Shown here piece after piece: positions 1-7,807 of a stretch of 36,326 bases of DNA (position 1 is its first letter; each line of letters starts with the position of its first letter). The stretch is from Myxococcales bacterium (lineage in GTDB: Bacteria > Myxococcota_A > Polyangia > Palsa-1104), in the NCBI GenBank assembly GCA_028287105.1, contig JAQBQH010000197.1:1-36326 (forward strand), read 5' to 3'. The translations under genes and the position numbers were made by a program. Below the pieces are notes generated by a model. It was not told the origin of the DNA. It did not search any database and was given only the letters and a program-made list of their open reading frames with translations.

Positions 1-180
1 AAGCGCGACCTGGGCGGGCCCGATGGAGGAGCACGCCGCGCAGCGGCGACTGCGACGGATTCCGACGCCGGGAGGTCGCCTCACTGCGTCCGCGACCCCA
101 GCCGTCCCGAAGCTATTCGTTCTTCACTGACCGGCATTCGCGTCAGCGCCGATGCGCGACGTCAGCGCCGGTGCGGGAGC
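1..180. repeat. Left-edge intergenic segment with a 19-bp tandem repeat
   Basis: I see no gene in these 180 bases. Immediately downstream of the BamB-like gene (which reads leftward) there are two 19-bp units, starting at about 143 and 162, both beginning TCAGCGCCG. The gene's own last bases at 181 form a third, diverged unit beginning TCAGCGCTG. On the minus strand each unit ends in GCGCTGA, so the stop-codon region of the gene looks as if it had been duplicated twice. The rest of the segment shows no recognisable motif. Confidence 0.5.
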
Positions 181-1332
181 TCAGCGCTGGTTGAGCGCGA
201 GCGCGTAGAAGTAGCCGCCGTTCGAGAGCACGTAGACCTGCTGCCCGTCGCTCGCCGGCTCGCTCGTGACGCCGTGACCGGGCGCGAAGTACTGATACAG
301 GTTGCCGCTCGCCGCGTCGGCGACGTAGGTGCCGCCGACCGCCGACGACACCAACACGTAGGGGCCCACCACCGACGGTGCCGACAGCTCGCCGCCCGCG
401 GCCAGCGCCTGCCGCCACAAGAGGTGCCCCTCGAGATCGACCGCGTGCAGGCCGGACTTGGCCGCCGTGAAGTAGAGCCGCGATCCCCTGCCCTTCACCG
501 TCGTCGCGCCCTCGACGTCGAAGCGCCACTTCGTGGACCCGTCCTTGGGGTCGAGCGCGTAGACGCCGGTCGAATAGGCCGAAACGTAGACGGTGTCCTT
601 GAAGTAGAGCGGCGTCGCGTCGACGTCGACGAAGCGCGTCGCGTCGCCCGCCAGCGAGCGCGCCCACTGCACGTCGCCGCCCGCCGCCGATAGGCACGCG
701 AGATAGCCGTCGCTGAAGCCGACGTAGACCCTGCCCTTCACCACCAGCGGCGACGGATAGCCGCGAATGGTGAAGCTCTCCGGCGCCTCGCGATCGTACT
801 GCCACTTCCACTTGCCCGTGCGCGCATCGAGCGCGTAGACGCGATTCTCGCCGGTCGTGAAATAGAGCGCCTCGTCGGCGTACACCGGCTGTGACGCGAT
901 CGGTCCGCGCGTGTGATAGACCCAGCGGCGCGCGCCCGTCTCGGCGTCGAACGCATACATGCCGCCGTCGTCGGCGCCGACGAAGACCATGCGCGTCTCG
1001 GCGACGTAGCGCGGCCGTCCGCTGATGGCGCCGCCGAGCGCCTGCTTCCACACGATGGCGCCGTCACGCGTCGAGAACGCCCACAGCGTCTTGGCCGACG
1101 AGCCGATGAACACCCGCGCGCCGTCCGACGCCGCCGACGCGAACTCCTGCGGCTTGTACTCGATGAGCGGCTCATCGGTGAGGTGCCGCCGCCATTTGAC
1201 CTGCAGCACGTCGACCGGCGCGACGAAGGTATCTTTGGCGACGCCCGGCACGTTGCCGCCGCATCCGACCGTCGCGGCAGCCGACGTCGCGACGAGACCC
1301 GCCGTCAACAAGGCAGAGGCGAGCTTCTTCAC
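181..1332 (-). CDS. bamB: BamB-like PQQ-repeat beta-propeller lipoprotein
   Basis: 383 aa. The start is a GTG at 1332, preceded by an AGGGG Shine-Dalgarno and overlapping the upstream stop by 4 nt (GTGA). The first 24 residues are a signal peptide with two lysines, a hydrophobic stretch and an atypical lipobox TVGC (Cys24). The mature protein is built of repeated beta-propeller blades with PQQ-type motifs (for example WAFSTRDGAIVWK, YAFDAETGARRWVY, YALDARTGKWKW, YALDPKDGSTKWRF), as in BamB, the accessory lipoprotein of the outer-membrane barrel assembly machine. E. coli BamB is 392 aa and is encoded next to yfgM; the same neighbour precedes this gene, which supports the assignment. PQQ-type propellers also occur in other periplasmic proteins, so the name rests on length, lipoprotein signal and context together. 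Confidence 0.72.
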   Translation of the reverse strand: MKKLASALLTAGLVATSAAATVGCGGNVPGVAKDTFVAPVDVLQVKWRRHLTDEPLIEYKPQEFASAASDGARVFIGSSAKTLWAFSTRDGAIVWKQALGGAISGRPRYVAETRMVFVGADDGGMYAFDAETGARRWVYHTRGPIASQPVYADEALYFTTGENRVYALDARTGKWKWQYDREAPESFTIRGYPSPLVVKGRVYVGFSDGYLACLSAAGGDVQWARSLAGDATRFVDVDATPLYFKDTVYVSAYSTGVYALDPKDGSTKWRFDVEGATTVKGRGSRLYFTAAKSGLHAVDLEGHLLWRQALAAGGELSAPSVVGPYVLVSSAVGGTYVADAASGNLYQYFAPGHGVTSEPASDGQQVYVLSNGGYFYALALNQR

Positions 1333-2066
1333 GTCCCCTCGAGCTGCGCGATCTGGGTCTGCGCCTCGTCCTTGAGCGGCGAGGTCGGCATCTTGGCGAC
1401 GAGCTCCTTCAGCCGCTCGGCCGCCTTCTTCTTGTCGCCCTTCTTCGTGTAGACGCGCGCCTGATCCCACAGCGCGCGATCGCGGAAGAAGTCGCCCGTC
1501 TTCGGCTCCAGCTCCTGGTAGAGCTTGAGCGCCTCGTCGAGCTTGCCGCCCTGCTCCTTGCACAGCCCGAGCCCCTCCTTGGCCATCGTCGTCAGCGGCG
1601 AAGCGTGCGCGTTCTTGAGGAACTTCTCGTAATTGGCGGCCGCGTCCTCGTGCCTACCGAGGTCGTAGCTGACCCCCGCGCGGAACAGCGTGACTTCGTC
1701 TGCCGTCGCCGAGCGACCGTACTTCTTGTCGAACTCGTCGAGCTCCCGCAGCGTCGCCTCGGCGCGCTCCTTCTCGGTCTTGAAGCGCGGCACCGGATTC
1801 TCTTCCTCGGTCTTGGTCGGCTCGTCGCCGGTCTGCAGCTCCGCCTCGTAGATGCGAACCGCGCGGCCGAACGCCTCGGTGGCCGACTGCGACTTCTTCT
1901 CCATCCAGCGCGTCACGCCGTAGACGACCGCGATGAGGACGCCGGCCGTGACCACGGTGATTCCGATGGCGCGCGCGTAGGGCTCGACCTTGCGGAACAG
2001 CTTGTCCCAGAAGCTGAGAAACTCATCCTGCTGCGGTTGCCGCTGTTTGCGCGTGTATTTAGACAT
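1329..2066 (-). CDS. YfgM-like single-pass membrane protein with TPR repeats
   Basis: 245 aa, starting at the ATG at 2066 (MSKYTRKQRQPQQDEF). The order is a short basic cytoplasmic tail, one transmembrane helix at about residues 35-57 (AIGITVVTAGVLIAVVYGV), then a periplasmic region with helical TPR-like repeats (YGRSATADEVTLFRAGVSYD, HEDAAANYEKFLKNA, LDEALKLYQELEP, GDKKKAAERLKEL). This matches the architecture of YfgM, an inner-membrane ancillary partner of the Sec translocon and periplasmic chaperones, which in E. coli sits directly upstream of bamB. Here too the next gene is BamB-like, and the stop/start overlap (GTGA) implies translational coupling. Family assignment is by architecture and synteny; sequence identity to YfgM itself looks low by eye. 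Confidence 0.66.
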   Translation of the reverse strand: MSKYTRKQRQPQQDEFLSFWDKLFRKVEPYARAIGITVVTAGVLIAVVYGVTRWMEKKSQSATEAFGRAVRIYEAELQTGDEPTKTEEENPVPRFKTEKERAEATLRELDEFDKKYGRSATADEVTLFRAGVSYDLGRHEDAAANYEKFLKNAHASPLTTMAKEGLGLCKEQGGKLDEALKLYQELEPKTGDFFRDRALWDQARVYTKKGDKKKAAERLKELVAKMPTSPLKDEAQTQIAQLEGT

Positions 2067-2119
2067 GGGCGGTTGCCGTATAACACGGACACGCGTGCGT
2101 TGCATCCGGTTGCTCGCGC

Positions 2120-2695
2120 GTGGTAACGAGTTGCGTGCTCCGAGCCTTGACCGCGACGCTGGTGCTGCTCGTGCCGCTGTGCGCCCGCGCCGATTTCAAG
2201 GAATGGACGGTCTCGGCGTGGCCGGCCTACGCGGTCACCTACGTCGACTCGCGCGCGCCGTCGGGCGGCGGCGGCGGGGTCGAGGTCGGCTTCGGCATCA
2301 CCGAAGGGCTGACGCTCAAGGCGGTCGGCTTCATGAGCTGGCATCCGGTCGCGGCGACGCAATCGACGCCCGCGGGCACGCTCGGCGAGTTCTCCGCGAT
2401 GCTCGGCATCAACTACTCGCTCGACGTCATCCGCCTGGTGCCGTCGTTCGATCTCGCCGTGGGGCTACTCGGGCTGCGCGGGTCGGCGCGCTTCGCCGAC
2501 GATGCGCGCGCCAACCAGGTGGCGCCGTCGTCGAACGCCTTCGGCGTCGGCATCGGCCTCTCGCTCGACTATCTGCTGACACGACACTGGGCGGTGGGCG
2601 TGACGGTGCGCTACCACGCGTTTCTCACGGACATCACGCGCATCCCGGTCTATCTCTGGGTCGGTCCGCGCGTGACCTTCAAGTTCGGCGGGTAG
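2120..2695 (+). CDS. Small outer-membrane beta-barrel protein, function unknown
   Basis: 191 aa from a GTG start at 2120. Residues 1-24 form a signal peptide with a hydrophobic core and an A-R-A cleavage site before DFKEWTV. The mature protein has alternating hydrophobic strands and glycine-rich turns (GGGGGVEVGFGI, EFSAMLGINYSLDVI, AFGVGIGLSLDYLL, HWAVGVTVRYHAFL) and ends in an amphipathic strand with phenylalanine three residues from the end (VTFKFGG), as in OmpA/OmpW-size barrels of eight strands. I do not recognise a family. It diverges from the YfgM-like gene across about 50 bp. That gap contains TATAAC at 2079-2084 but no convincing -35 element. Confidence 0.6.
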   Translation: MVTSCVLRALTATLVLLVPLCARADFKEWTVSAWPAYAVTYVDSRAPSGGGGGVEVGFGITEGLTLKAVGFMSWHPVAATQSTPAGTLGEFSAMLGINYSLDVIRLVPSFDLAVGLLGLRGSARFADDARANQVAPSSNAFGVGIGLSLDYLLTRHWAVGVTVRYHAFLTDITRIPVYLWVGPRVTFKFGG

Positions 2696-2711
2696 CGGGG
2701 TCGAACCGCTA
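2693..2711. terminator. Stop-codon hairpin between convergent genes
   Basis: TAGCGG, a 7-nt loop, then CCGCTA form a perfect 6-bp stem. The left arm begins with the TAG stop of the barrel gene and the right arm ends with the reversed TAG stop of the PilZ gene. It could stop transcripts from both sides, but there is no T-run on either strand, so intrinsic termination is uncertain. Confidence 0.35.
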
Positions 2712-2996
2712 GCTGCTCGGGCCCTCGGTGAGACGTTCTGCGCCGACGATATAGAGCTGCCCTTCGTGGCGGACGTTGCGCACGGTCGCCTCGACGAGGT
2801 GCTCGTCGTCGTGACGGAGGCCGAGCAAGATGCGGTCACCGACGGAGAGGCTGACCGTGCTGGCGAACGAGAAGCCGCTCTCACTGATGTCGTGGGCGCG
2901 AACCAACATCTTTCCGTACGGTGCCGGCGCGCGCACTTCGAGGTGTCGCTCGAACGGATACCGCGCGTGCCGCCTGCGTTCGGGTATCGACTGCAT
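2709..2996 (-). CDS. PilZ-domain protein (cyclic-di-GMP receptor candidate)
   Basis: 95 aa, essentially one stand-alone PilZ domain. The start is the ATG at 2996 because AGGGG lies at a good distance upstream; a longer frame exists but adds only a hydrophobic stretch that fits no domain. The two c-di-GMP-binding motifs are present: RxxxR in RRRHAR (Arg8, Arg12) and DxSxxG in DISESG (Asp36, Ser38, Gly41), followed by the usual beta strands (GDRILLGLRH, HLVEATVRNV). PilZ proteins of this size act as cytoplasmic c-di-GMP sensors that bind partner proteins in motility, exopolysaccharide or virulence pathways; the partner cannot be told from the context. Confidence 0.8.
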   Translation of the reverse strand: MQSIPERRRHARYPFERHLEVRAPAPYGKMLVRAHDISESGFSFASTVSLSVGDRILLGLRHDDEHLVEATVRNVRHEGQLYIVGAERLTEGPSS

Positions 2997-3054
2997 ACCC
3001 TTTCCCCTTAGCAGGAGCAGTACCAAACGCATATAGCGGAAACCTTTGACGTCG

Positions 3055-3093
3055 CCCCCCGTCCGATGGGGGTCGTGGCCTCCGATTCTCGGA
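3055..3093. other. Two small hairpins in the GT4-PilZ gap
   Basis: CCCCC (3056-3060) can pair with GGGGG (3068-3072) over a 7-nt loop, and TCCGA (3081-3085) with TCGGA (3089-3093) over a 3-nt loop. They lie 3' of the glycosyltransferase gene and in the leader of the PilZ gene, both on the minus strand. No T-run follows on that strand, so this is a possible but unproven terminator or leader structure. Confidence 0.25.
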
Positions 3094-3122
3094 AGTTGTG
3101 GGCGGTAGCCCCCGAAAATCCG

Positions 3123-4385
3123 TCAGTCGAGACGGGCTCCGCCACGGGCAGTCGAACCGCGGGCTTCGCGGGCTGCCATACCTTCGCAGGTGTAGACGCG
3201 CACGGTTTGGTCGAGGGTGTTCTGGGCGGCGTGCTCGTGGCGCACGTAGCGCCATCCGCGCTCGCCCAGGCTGGTGCGCAGCGGCAGGTCGTCCGCGAGG
3301 CGCCGCATGCCTGCTGCCATCGCCGCCACATCGCCGGATGGCACCGCGATTCCGCGCTCGCACACGGTGTAGCCATCCTCGCCGGCGGAGACGGCGACGC
3401 CGAGCAGGTCGCGAACCCCGCCCACACAGGTCGAGAGCACCGCCCGCTGATGCGCCATCGCCTCTACGAGCGCCAGCGGCGATCCTTCGCTGTGAGATGC
3501 CAGCACCACGGCGTCGATTGCCTGATACTGCGCGTCGATGTCGCTGCGGTGGCCGGCGAAGCGCACGTGCGCGCCGAGGCCGAGCGCGACCGCCAGGCGG
3601 CCCTCCAGGTGCGCACGCAGCTCCCCATCGCCGATGACGACGAACTTCAGGTTCGGCGCCGCGCCCGAACGAACACAGGACGCGGCGGCCTGGAGGAAGA
3701 GCTCGTGGTTCTTGATGGCGGTCAGGCGACCGACGATGCCGAGCGCCACGTCGCCGTCGGTCAGGCCCAGCTCGGCGCGCGCGGCTCGACGCGTGTCCTG
3801 GCCTCGAGCCGGCCTGGGCGGATGCAGCGTGAGCGCCACGGGAATGATGGCAAAGCGATGTGGCGAGCCGACGCCGTGCTGGTTGCAGATGTCTTGGCGC
3901 TGCGACGGTGCCAGAACGATGATCGCGTCGGTGAAGCGGGCCAGCAGCCGCTCGACGGCCACGGCGACGGCGCTGTAAAGCGGGTTGAAGTAGGCGTGGA
4001 ACACGTGGCCGTGGAAGGTGTGCACCAGGATGCAGCGCTTGGACCCGAGCCCCCGATAGGCGAGGCCAGCCAGTCGGCCGAGCACGCCTGCCTTCGATCC
4101 GTGGGTGTGAATGACGTCCGGTTGAAACCGGACCAGCGCGCGGTAGAGCCCGACGAGCGCCTTTACATCGGCCCATGGGTCGAGCCGCCGGCCGAGCGTC
4201 GCGATCTGCTGCAACAGAATCGCGCGCTCCACGGCGAGGTACGTGCCATCGGTTTCACCGTCGCGCACGCAGCCGGACAACAGAACCACCTCGTGGCCGC
4301 TCTGTTGCAGCGCGTCGACGAGCCACGATACTTGCCGCGCGACTCCACCCGCGTTCAGCCGGGCGACTACGTGGACAATGCGCAC
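3123..4385 (-). CDS. Glycosyltransferase family 4 (GT-B fold)
   Basis: 420 aa, GTG start at 4385. The N-terminal half has the GT4 acceptor-side fold starting RIVHVVARLNAGGVARQV, with the HTHGSKAG and HTFHGHVFH segments typical of family 4. The C-terminal half has the donor-binding fold: GIVGRLTAIKNHELFLQAA (about 216-234), FVVIGDGELR, and the E-x7-E motif ASHSEGSPLALVEAM (Glu300, Glu308). It retains configuration while transferring a sugar from a nucleotide sugar; donor and acceptor cannot be predicted. The gene starts 4 nt after the stop of the P450 gene, whose last codons supply its Shine-Dalgarno (GAGGTGA), so the two are translated together. This suggests a common product, for example an oxidised and then glycosylated lipid or secondary metabolite. 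Confidence 0.85.
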   Translation of the reverse strand: MRIVHVVARLNAGGVARQVSWLVDALQQSGHEVVLLSGCVRDGETDGTYLAVERAILLQQIATLGRRLDPWADVKALVGLYRALVRFQPDVIHTHGSKAGVLGRLAGLAYRGLGSKRCILVHTFHGHVFHAYFNPLYSAVAVAVERLLARFTDAIIVLAPSQRQDICNQHGVGSPHRFAIIPVALTLHPPRPARGQDTRRAARAELGLTDGDVALGIVGRLTAIKNHELFLQAAASCVRSGAAPNLKFVVIGDGELRAHLEGRLAVALGLGAHVRFAGHRSDIDAQYQAIDAVVLASHSEGSPLALVEAMAHQRAVLSTCVGGVRDLLGVAVSAGEDGYTVCERGIAVPSGDVAAMAAGMRRLADDLPLRTSLGERGWRYVRHEHAAQNTLDQTVRVYTCEGMAAREARGSTARGGARLD

Positions 4386-4389
4386 GCGG

Positions 4390-5736
4390 TCACCTCTTCG
4401 AGAGCCGGAGCCAAATCCCGCTAGCGGGGTAAAGCAGGATCCGCGGCTCCGGTTTCGCAGGTCGACCCGCCACCGGTGCGACGGAAAAGCGCCGCGCGAT
4501 CATCGCCAGGATCAGCGTCGCCTCGCGAATCGCGAACGATCGCCCGGGGCACGCGCGGGCGCCGCCGCCGAAGGGAAAAAAGGCGTAGCGCGGAAGCGCG
4601 CGCGCTCTATCTGCCGTCCAGCGCGCCGGGTCGAAACGAAGCGGATCAGCGAAAAAACGTCCGTCGCGGTGGACGATCCACTGCGAGAGCAAGAGCTGAT
4701 CGCCGCGTCGAAAGCGCAGGCCACCGACCGCGAGATCGTCGGTCGTCTCGCGCGCCGTGCTGCGGTTCGGCGGATACAGCCGCAGCGCCTCGCTGAGGAC
4801 TCGCCGCGTGAGGTCCAGCGAGGCCACCTGTTCGTCGGACGGCGCGCTCGTGCTCAAGACGCGGTCCGATTCGGCCTGGAGCGAGCGCTGTTCGGTCGGA
4901 TGGCGCGCCAGCAGCTCCAGCGCCCAGCCGACAGCCAGCGCAACGGTCTCGAACCCGGCGAGCAACAGGGTGACGATCTGGTCGCGTAGCTGACCAGGCG
5001 AGGACGGTTGCGCAACCAGACGTGCCAGCACGTCGGTCGTCGGAGAACCGCGGCGGCTCGCCTCGACGCGCTCGTTCACCAGTTGATCGAGTCGATCGAT
5101 CCGGGCGACGAGCGAACGGTGACGGATGGTCGGCAGAAAGCTGTCGAGCCCCCAGGCGACGCGCGAGCGGCTGCGCTCCGCGTGGAGCGCGCGCACCTCC
5201 ACGGTCAGCGCACGCACCACCTCGAGATCGACGTCGCGCTCCAACCCGAGCAACGCGCCGGCGACCACGCGCAAAGCCAGCTCTTGCAGCGCCGCGTGCA
5301 CGTCGCGCACCTCGTCGTCACGCCATGACGCCAGCTGGCGCTCCGTCGCTGCCGCTATTACCGGCGCGGTGTGGCCCAGCCTTTCCAGGGCGGGCTGCGC
5401 GTGAGCGCGCTGCGCCCGCCACGGCTCGCCGTCCGCAGTCAGCGGGCCGGCGCCGAACAGCCGCCGCTGAATCGGTGTGCGCATCGACAGCGGCTTGCGC
5501 AGGGATCCTCGCAATCCGAAGATGCTCTCGATCAGCGACGGATGGCTGAGTAGCCACACGCGCTTGTGATAGAAACGCAACCGCACCACGTCGCCGAGAC
5601 GCGCGGTGCGCTCGAGAAAGCCCAGCTCATCGCGAAAGAACTCCCGCGCGTGACCCTCGAGCCCGAACACGCGCGGTTCCGCGACCTGCGGTGCGTTCTC
5701 CAACCCATCTCCTGTCGTACGCGCGTCCCGGCCCAT
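4390..5736 (-). CDS. Cytochrome P450
   Basis: 448 aa, a soluble bacterial P450 without a membrane anchor. Motifs in order: I-helix LLLAGFETVALAVGW (AGFET at 260-264, with Glu-Thr instead of the more usual Asp-Thr), K-helix ExxR as EALR (Glu316, Arg319), the meander RFDPARW, and the heme loop FPFGGGARACPG with Cys396 as thiolate ligand. It would insert oxygen into a substrate using external redox partners; no ferredoxin or reductase gene is nearby. The ATG at 5736 has GGAGG directly abutting it, which is too close to work well. An in-frame TTG at 5703 has AGGAG at an ideal distance and may be the true start (437 aa). The next gene, a GT4, follows after 4 nt. Confidence 0.9.
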   Translation of the reverse strand: MGRDARTTGDGLENAPQVAEPRVFGLEGHAREFFRDELGFLERTARLGDVVRLRFYHKRVWLLSHPSLIESIFGLRGSLRKPLSMRTPIQRRLFGAGPLTADGEPWRAQRAHAQPALERLGHTAPVIAAATERQLASWRDDEVRDVHAALQELALRVVAGALLGLERDVDLEVVRALTVEVRALHAERSRSRVAWGLDSFLPTIRHRSLVARIDRLDQLVNERVEASRRGSPTTDVLARLVAQPSSPGQLRDQIVTLLLAGFETVALAVGWALELLARHPTEQRSLQAESDRVLSTSAPSDEQVASLDLTRRVLSEALRLYPPNRSTARETTDDLAVGGLRFRRGDQLLLSQWIVHRDGRFFADPLRFDPARWTADRARALPRYAFFPFGGGARACPGRSFAIREATLILAMIARRFSVAPVAGRPAKPEPRILLYPASGIWLRLSKR

Positions 5737-5764
5737 CCTCCACGGGTCGCTGCGACGTCAAGGT

Positions 5765-5782
5765 CTCACGGGATTCCGTGAG
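5765..5782. terminator. Perfect 7-bp stem-loop between two minus-strand genes
   Basis: CTCACGG, a 4-nt loop GATT, then CCGTGAG. It lies downstream of the zinc-ribbon gene and 29 bp upstream of the P450 start. It is compact enough for a terminator stem but lacks a following T-run; an operator for the P450-GT4 pair is the alternative. Confidence 0.35.
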
Positions 5783-5839
5783 TGTCACTGCGGCGATTCG
5801 TCGCGGGTCCCCGATCGTCCGAGACCGGGCGAGACGGAG

Positions 5840-6637
5840 CTAGGGCTGCGCGGCGCGCTTCTTGGTGGGCTTGTCTTCGTCGTCGAGCTGCTGGACGGGG
5901 GCGCGCTTCTGCCCGATGCCGGCGGCCGAGTCGTACGAGATGGTCGAGATGCGGGTGCGCGGGATGGCGAGCTGCCCGAGGGAGCAGTCGATCACCAGCG
6001 TCGCCGGCTCCTCGGTGTGGACCGTGCCGATCACCGTCGAGCCGTCGAGCAGCCGGACGCGCACCGGTCGTGGTGACAGCGTCGACTCGATGTTGTCGAG
6101 CGCCACGCCGCCCTCGATCGGACGCGCGCTCTTGTCGGCGCCCTTCGGCAGCTTGGCCGCCTGAAGCTTCTTGTCGACGCGCGGCGCCTTCTCGATCTTG
6201 TCGCCCCTGGCCGGCTTGTCGGTCTTGTCGGCGGCGGTCTTGTCGGCAGCGGTCTTCTCGGTCTTCTCGACAGCGGCCTTGTCGGCGGCCGGCTTCTCGA
6301 CCGCGGTCTTGTCGGCGGCCGGCTTGTCGAAGACCGACTTTTCGGGCGCGCGATCCATCGGCTTCTCGTCGCCGTGCGCCACGCGGGCGCCGATCACCAG
6401 CCAGACCGCGAGCGCCACGATCGCCAGCACGACCCCGGCGCCGGTCGCCACCACGCGCCGCGCCGTCCGCCGCGCGCGGTCCTGCATCTCGGCCCGATGG
6501 CGCGAGGCCGACGAGAGATCGCCGCCGCAGCGCGGACACATCGCCGTCCCCTCGGGGAACGGCTCGTCGCAGCGCACGCACCAGCGCCCGCGATCGCTCT
6601 GCCGAAACTCGACGTCGATGACCTTGCCCAACCCCAC
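5840..6637 (-). CDS. Zinc-ribbon membrane protein with Lys/Ala/Asp repeat region
   Basis: 265 aa from a GTG at 6637, chosen because the zinc ribbon lies near the N-terminus; no strong Shine-Dalgarno is visible. Order: a rubredoxin-like zinc ribbon, two CxxC knuckles 14 residues apart (CVRC at about 20-23, CPRC at about 34-37); a basic segment; one transmembrane helix (VVATGAGVVLAIVALAVWLVIG, about 62-83); a low-complexity charged stretch made of AADKT/AVEKP-type 5-residue units (about 95-135); and a small C-terminal beta domain (VRVRLLDGSTVIGTVHTEE ... IPRTRISTISYDS) that looks like an SH3/Sm-like fold. The N-terminal ribbon would be cytoplasmic and the repeat plus beta domain periplasmic. 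I do not recognise the family and assign no function. Confidence 0.6.
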   Translation of the reverse strand: MGLGKVIDVEFRQSDRGRWCVRCDEPFPEGTAMCPRCGGDLSSASRHRAEMQDRARRTARRVVATGAGVVLAIVALAVWLVIGARVAHGDEKPMDRAPEKSVFDKPAADKTAVEKPAADKAAVEKTEKTAADKTAADKTDKPARGDKIEKAPRVDKKLQAAKLPKGADKSARPIEGGVALDNIESTLSPRPVRVRLLDGSTVIGTVHTEEPATLVIDCSLGQLAIPRTRISTISYDSAAGIGQKRAPVQQLDDEDKPTKKRAAQP

Positions 6638-6644
6638 CAGGATA

Positions 6645-6684
6645 GCGCAACAAATGCGCGCCGTCCCTCTTGATTATGGGAGGG
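6645..6684. promoter_or_regulatory. Divergent intergenic region with inverted repeats
   Basis: Between the zinc-ribbon gene (leftward) and the REC-kinase gene (rightward) are two inverted repeats: GCGCA-ACAAA-TGCGC at 6645-6659 and CCCTC-N10-GAGGG at 6665-6684. A further TGCGCA follows at 6688. They are candidate operators for one or both genes. No clear -35/-10 pair is seen. Confidence 0.3.
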
Positions 6685-6706
6685 TCCTGCGCAAATCATC
6701 TTGGTA

Positions 6707-7807
6707 ATGCAGGGCGCGCCGCTGGCGGACGAAATCCTGGTGGTCGACGACGACGCCGACAACCGCCTCGGCTATGTCGAGCTCTTGCGCCTGGCCGGGT
6801 ACCGCGTGCGCGAGGCCCAGGACGGGGTGACCTGCCTGCAGGCGGTCGAGCAGCGGCCCCCGTCGCTGATCCTGCTCGACGTCACGATGCCCGGCATCGA
6901 CGGCTTCGAGACCCTGAAGCGGCTGCGCGCCGGCAAGCACCGCGACGTCCCCGTCATCCTGGTGACCGGCCATCGGGTCGACGCCGAATCGATCGGCTCG
7001 GGCCTGGAGCTGGGCGCCGAGGAGTATCTGCAGAAGCCGGTCCGTCCCGCCGAGCTGCGCGCGCGCATCCGCGCGCTCTTGAAGCTGTCCCAGGCGCGCC
7101 GGGAGCTCGAGGCGCTCAAGCGCGATCAGACCGCCATGCTGGTCCACGATCTCAAGCAGCCGCTGGCCATCATCGCCCTGCGCGCCGAGTTCATCGAGGA
7201 CGAAGAGACCGACGGCGAGATGAAGCAGTCGGCCCACGTCATCCGCCAGGCCTGCCGCCAGATGGAGATGCTGATCAACGGCGTGCTCGAGATGTCGCGC
7301 GTCGAGGCCGGCCAGCTCACCCTGACCCGCGCCCCCGTCTTGATCGACGACGTCGTCGGTGAAACCGTCGCCGAGATGCGCGACCTCGCCACCCGGCGCG
7401 ACATCACGCTCGAGCTGCACGCCGAGCCGCTCGGCCGCGCCAGCGACGTCGACCGGCTCAAGATCGTTCAGGTCGTCCAGAACCTCGTCGGCAACGCGCT
7501 CAAGTTCACGCCGGCCAACGGCCGCATCGACGTCACCGTCCGCCACGTCGCCAACGAGGTCGTCGTCGCCGTCGAGGACACCGGCCCGGGCTTCGGCGAC
7601 GCCAACGTCACCGAGCTCTTCGATCGCTGGCACCAGACCAAGTCCGGCCGCGCCAAGGGCGGCAGCGGCCTCGGCCTCGCCATCGCCCGCGCCATCGTCG
7701 AGGCCCACGGCGGCCGCATCGGCGCCGGCCCGCGCGTCGACTCCGAGCGCGGCGCCCGCTTCTGGTTCACGCTGCCCCTGCCGCCCGTCGCCGCCGCCGC
7801 CTCGTAG
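6707..7807 (+). CDS. Response regulator-histidine kinase hybrid (REC-HisKA-HATPase_c)
   Basis: 366 aa from the ATG at 6707 (an upstream TTG at 6701 is possible). It is a soluble protein with no membrane segment. Residues 8-125 form a receiver domain (acidic DDD at 14-16, phospho-acceptor Asp58 in LLDVTMPG, Lys110 in LQKPVRP). A coiled linker leads to a HisKA helix with the H-box VHDLKQPL (His147), then an ATPase domain with the N-box QNLVGNALKFTPA, G1 box EDTGPGFGD and G2 box GGSGLGLAIA. This order, REC in front of the kinase, is typical of cytoplasmic kinases that are themselves controlled by phosphotransfer from another kinase. No partner response regulator is encoded beside it, so its target is unknown. 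Confidence 0.88.
   Translation: MQGAPLADEILVVDDDADNRLGYVELLRLAGYRVREAQDGVTCLQAVEQRPPSLILLDVTMPGIDGFETLKRLRAGKHRDVPVILVTGHRVDAESIGSGLELGAEEYLQKPVRPAELRARIRALLKLSQARRELEALKRDQTAMLVHDLKQPLAIIALRAEFIEDEETDGEMKQSAHVIRQACRQMEMLINGVLEMSRVEAGQLTLTRAPVLIDDVVGETVAEMRDLATRRDITLELHAEPLGRASDVDRLKIVQVVQNLVGNALKFTPANGRIDVTVRHVANEVVVAVEDTGPGFGDANVTELFDRWHQTKSGRAKGGSGLGLAIARAIVEAHGGRIGAGPRVDSERGARFWFTLPLPPVAAAAS

Noticed and set aside
2079-2084. TATAAC as a promoter for the small barrel gene
   Set aside because: No acceptable -35 at 16-18 bp on either strand.
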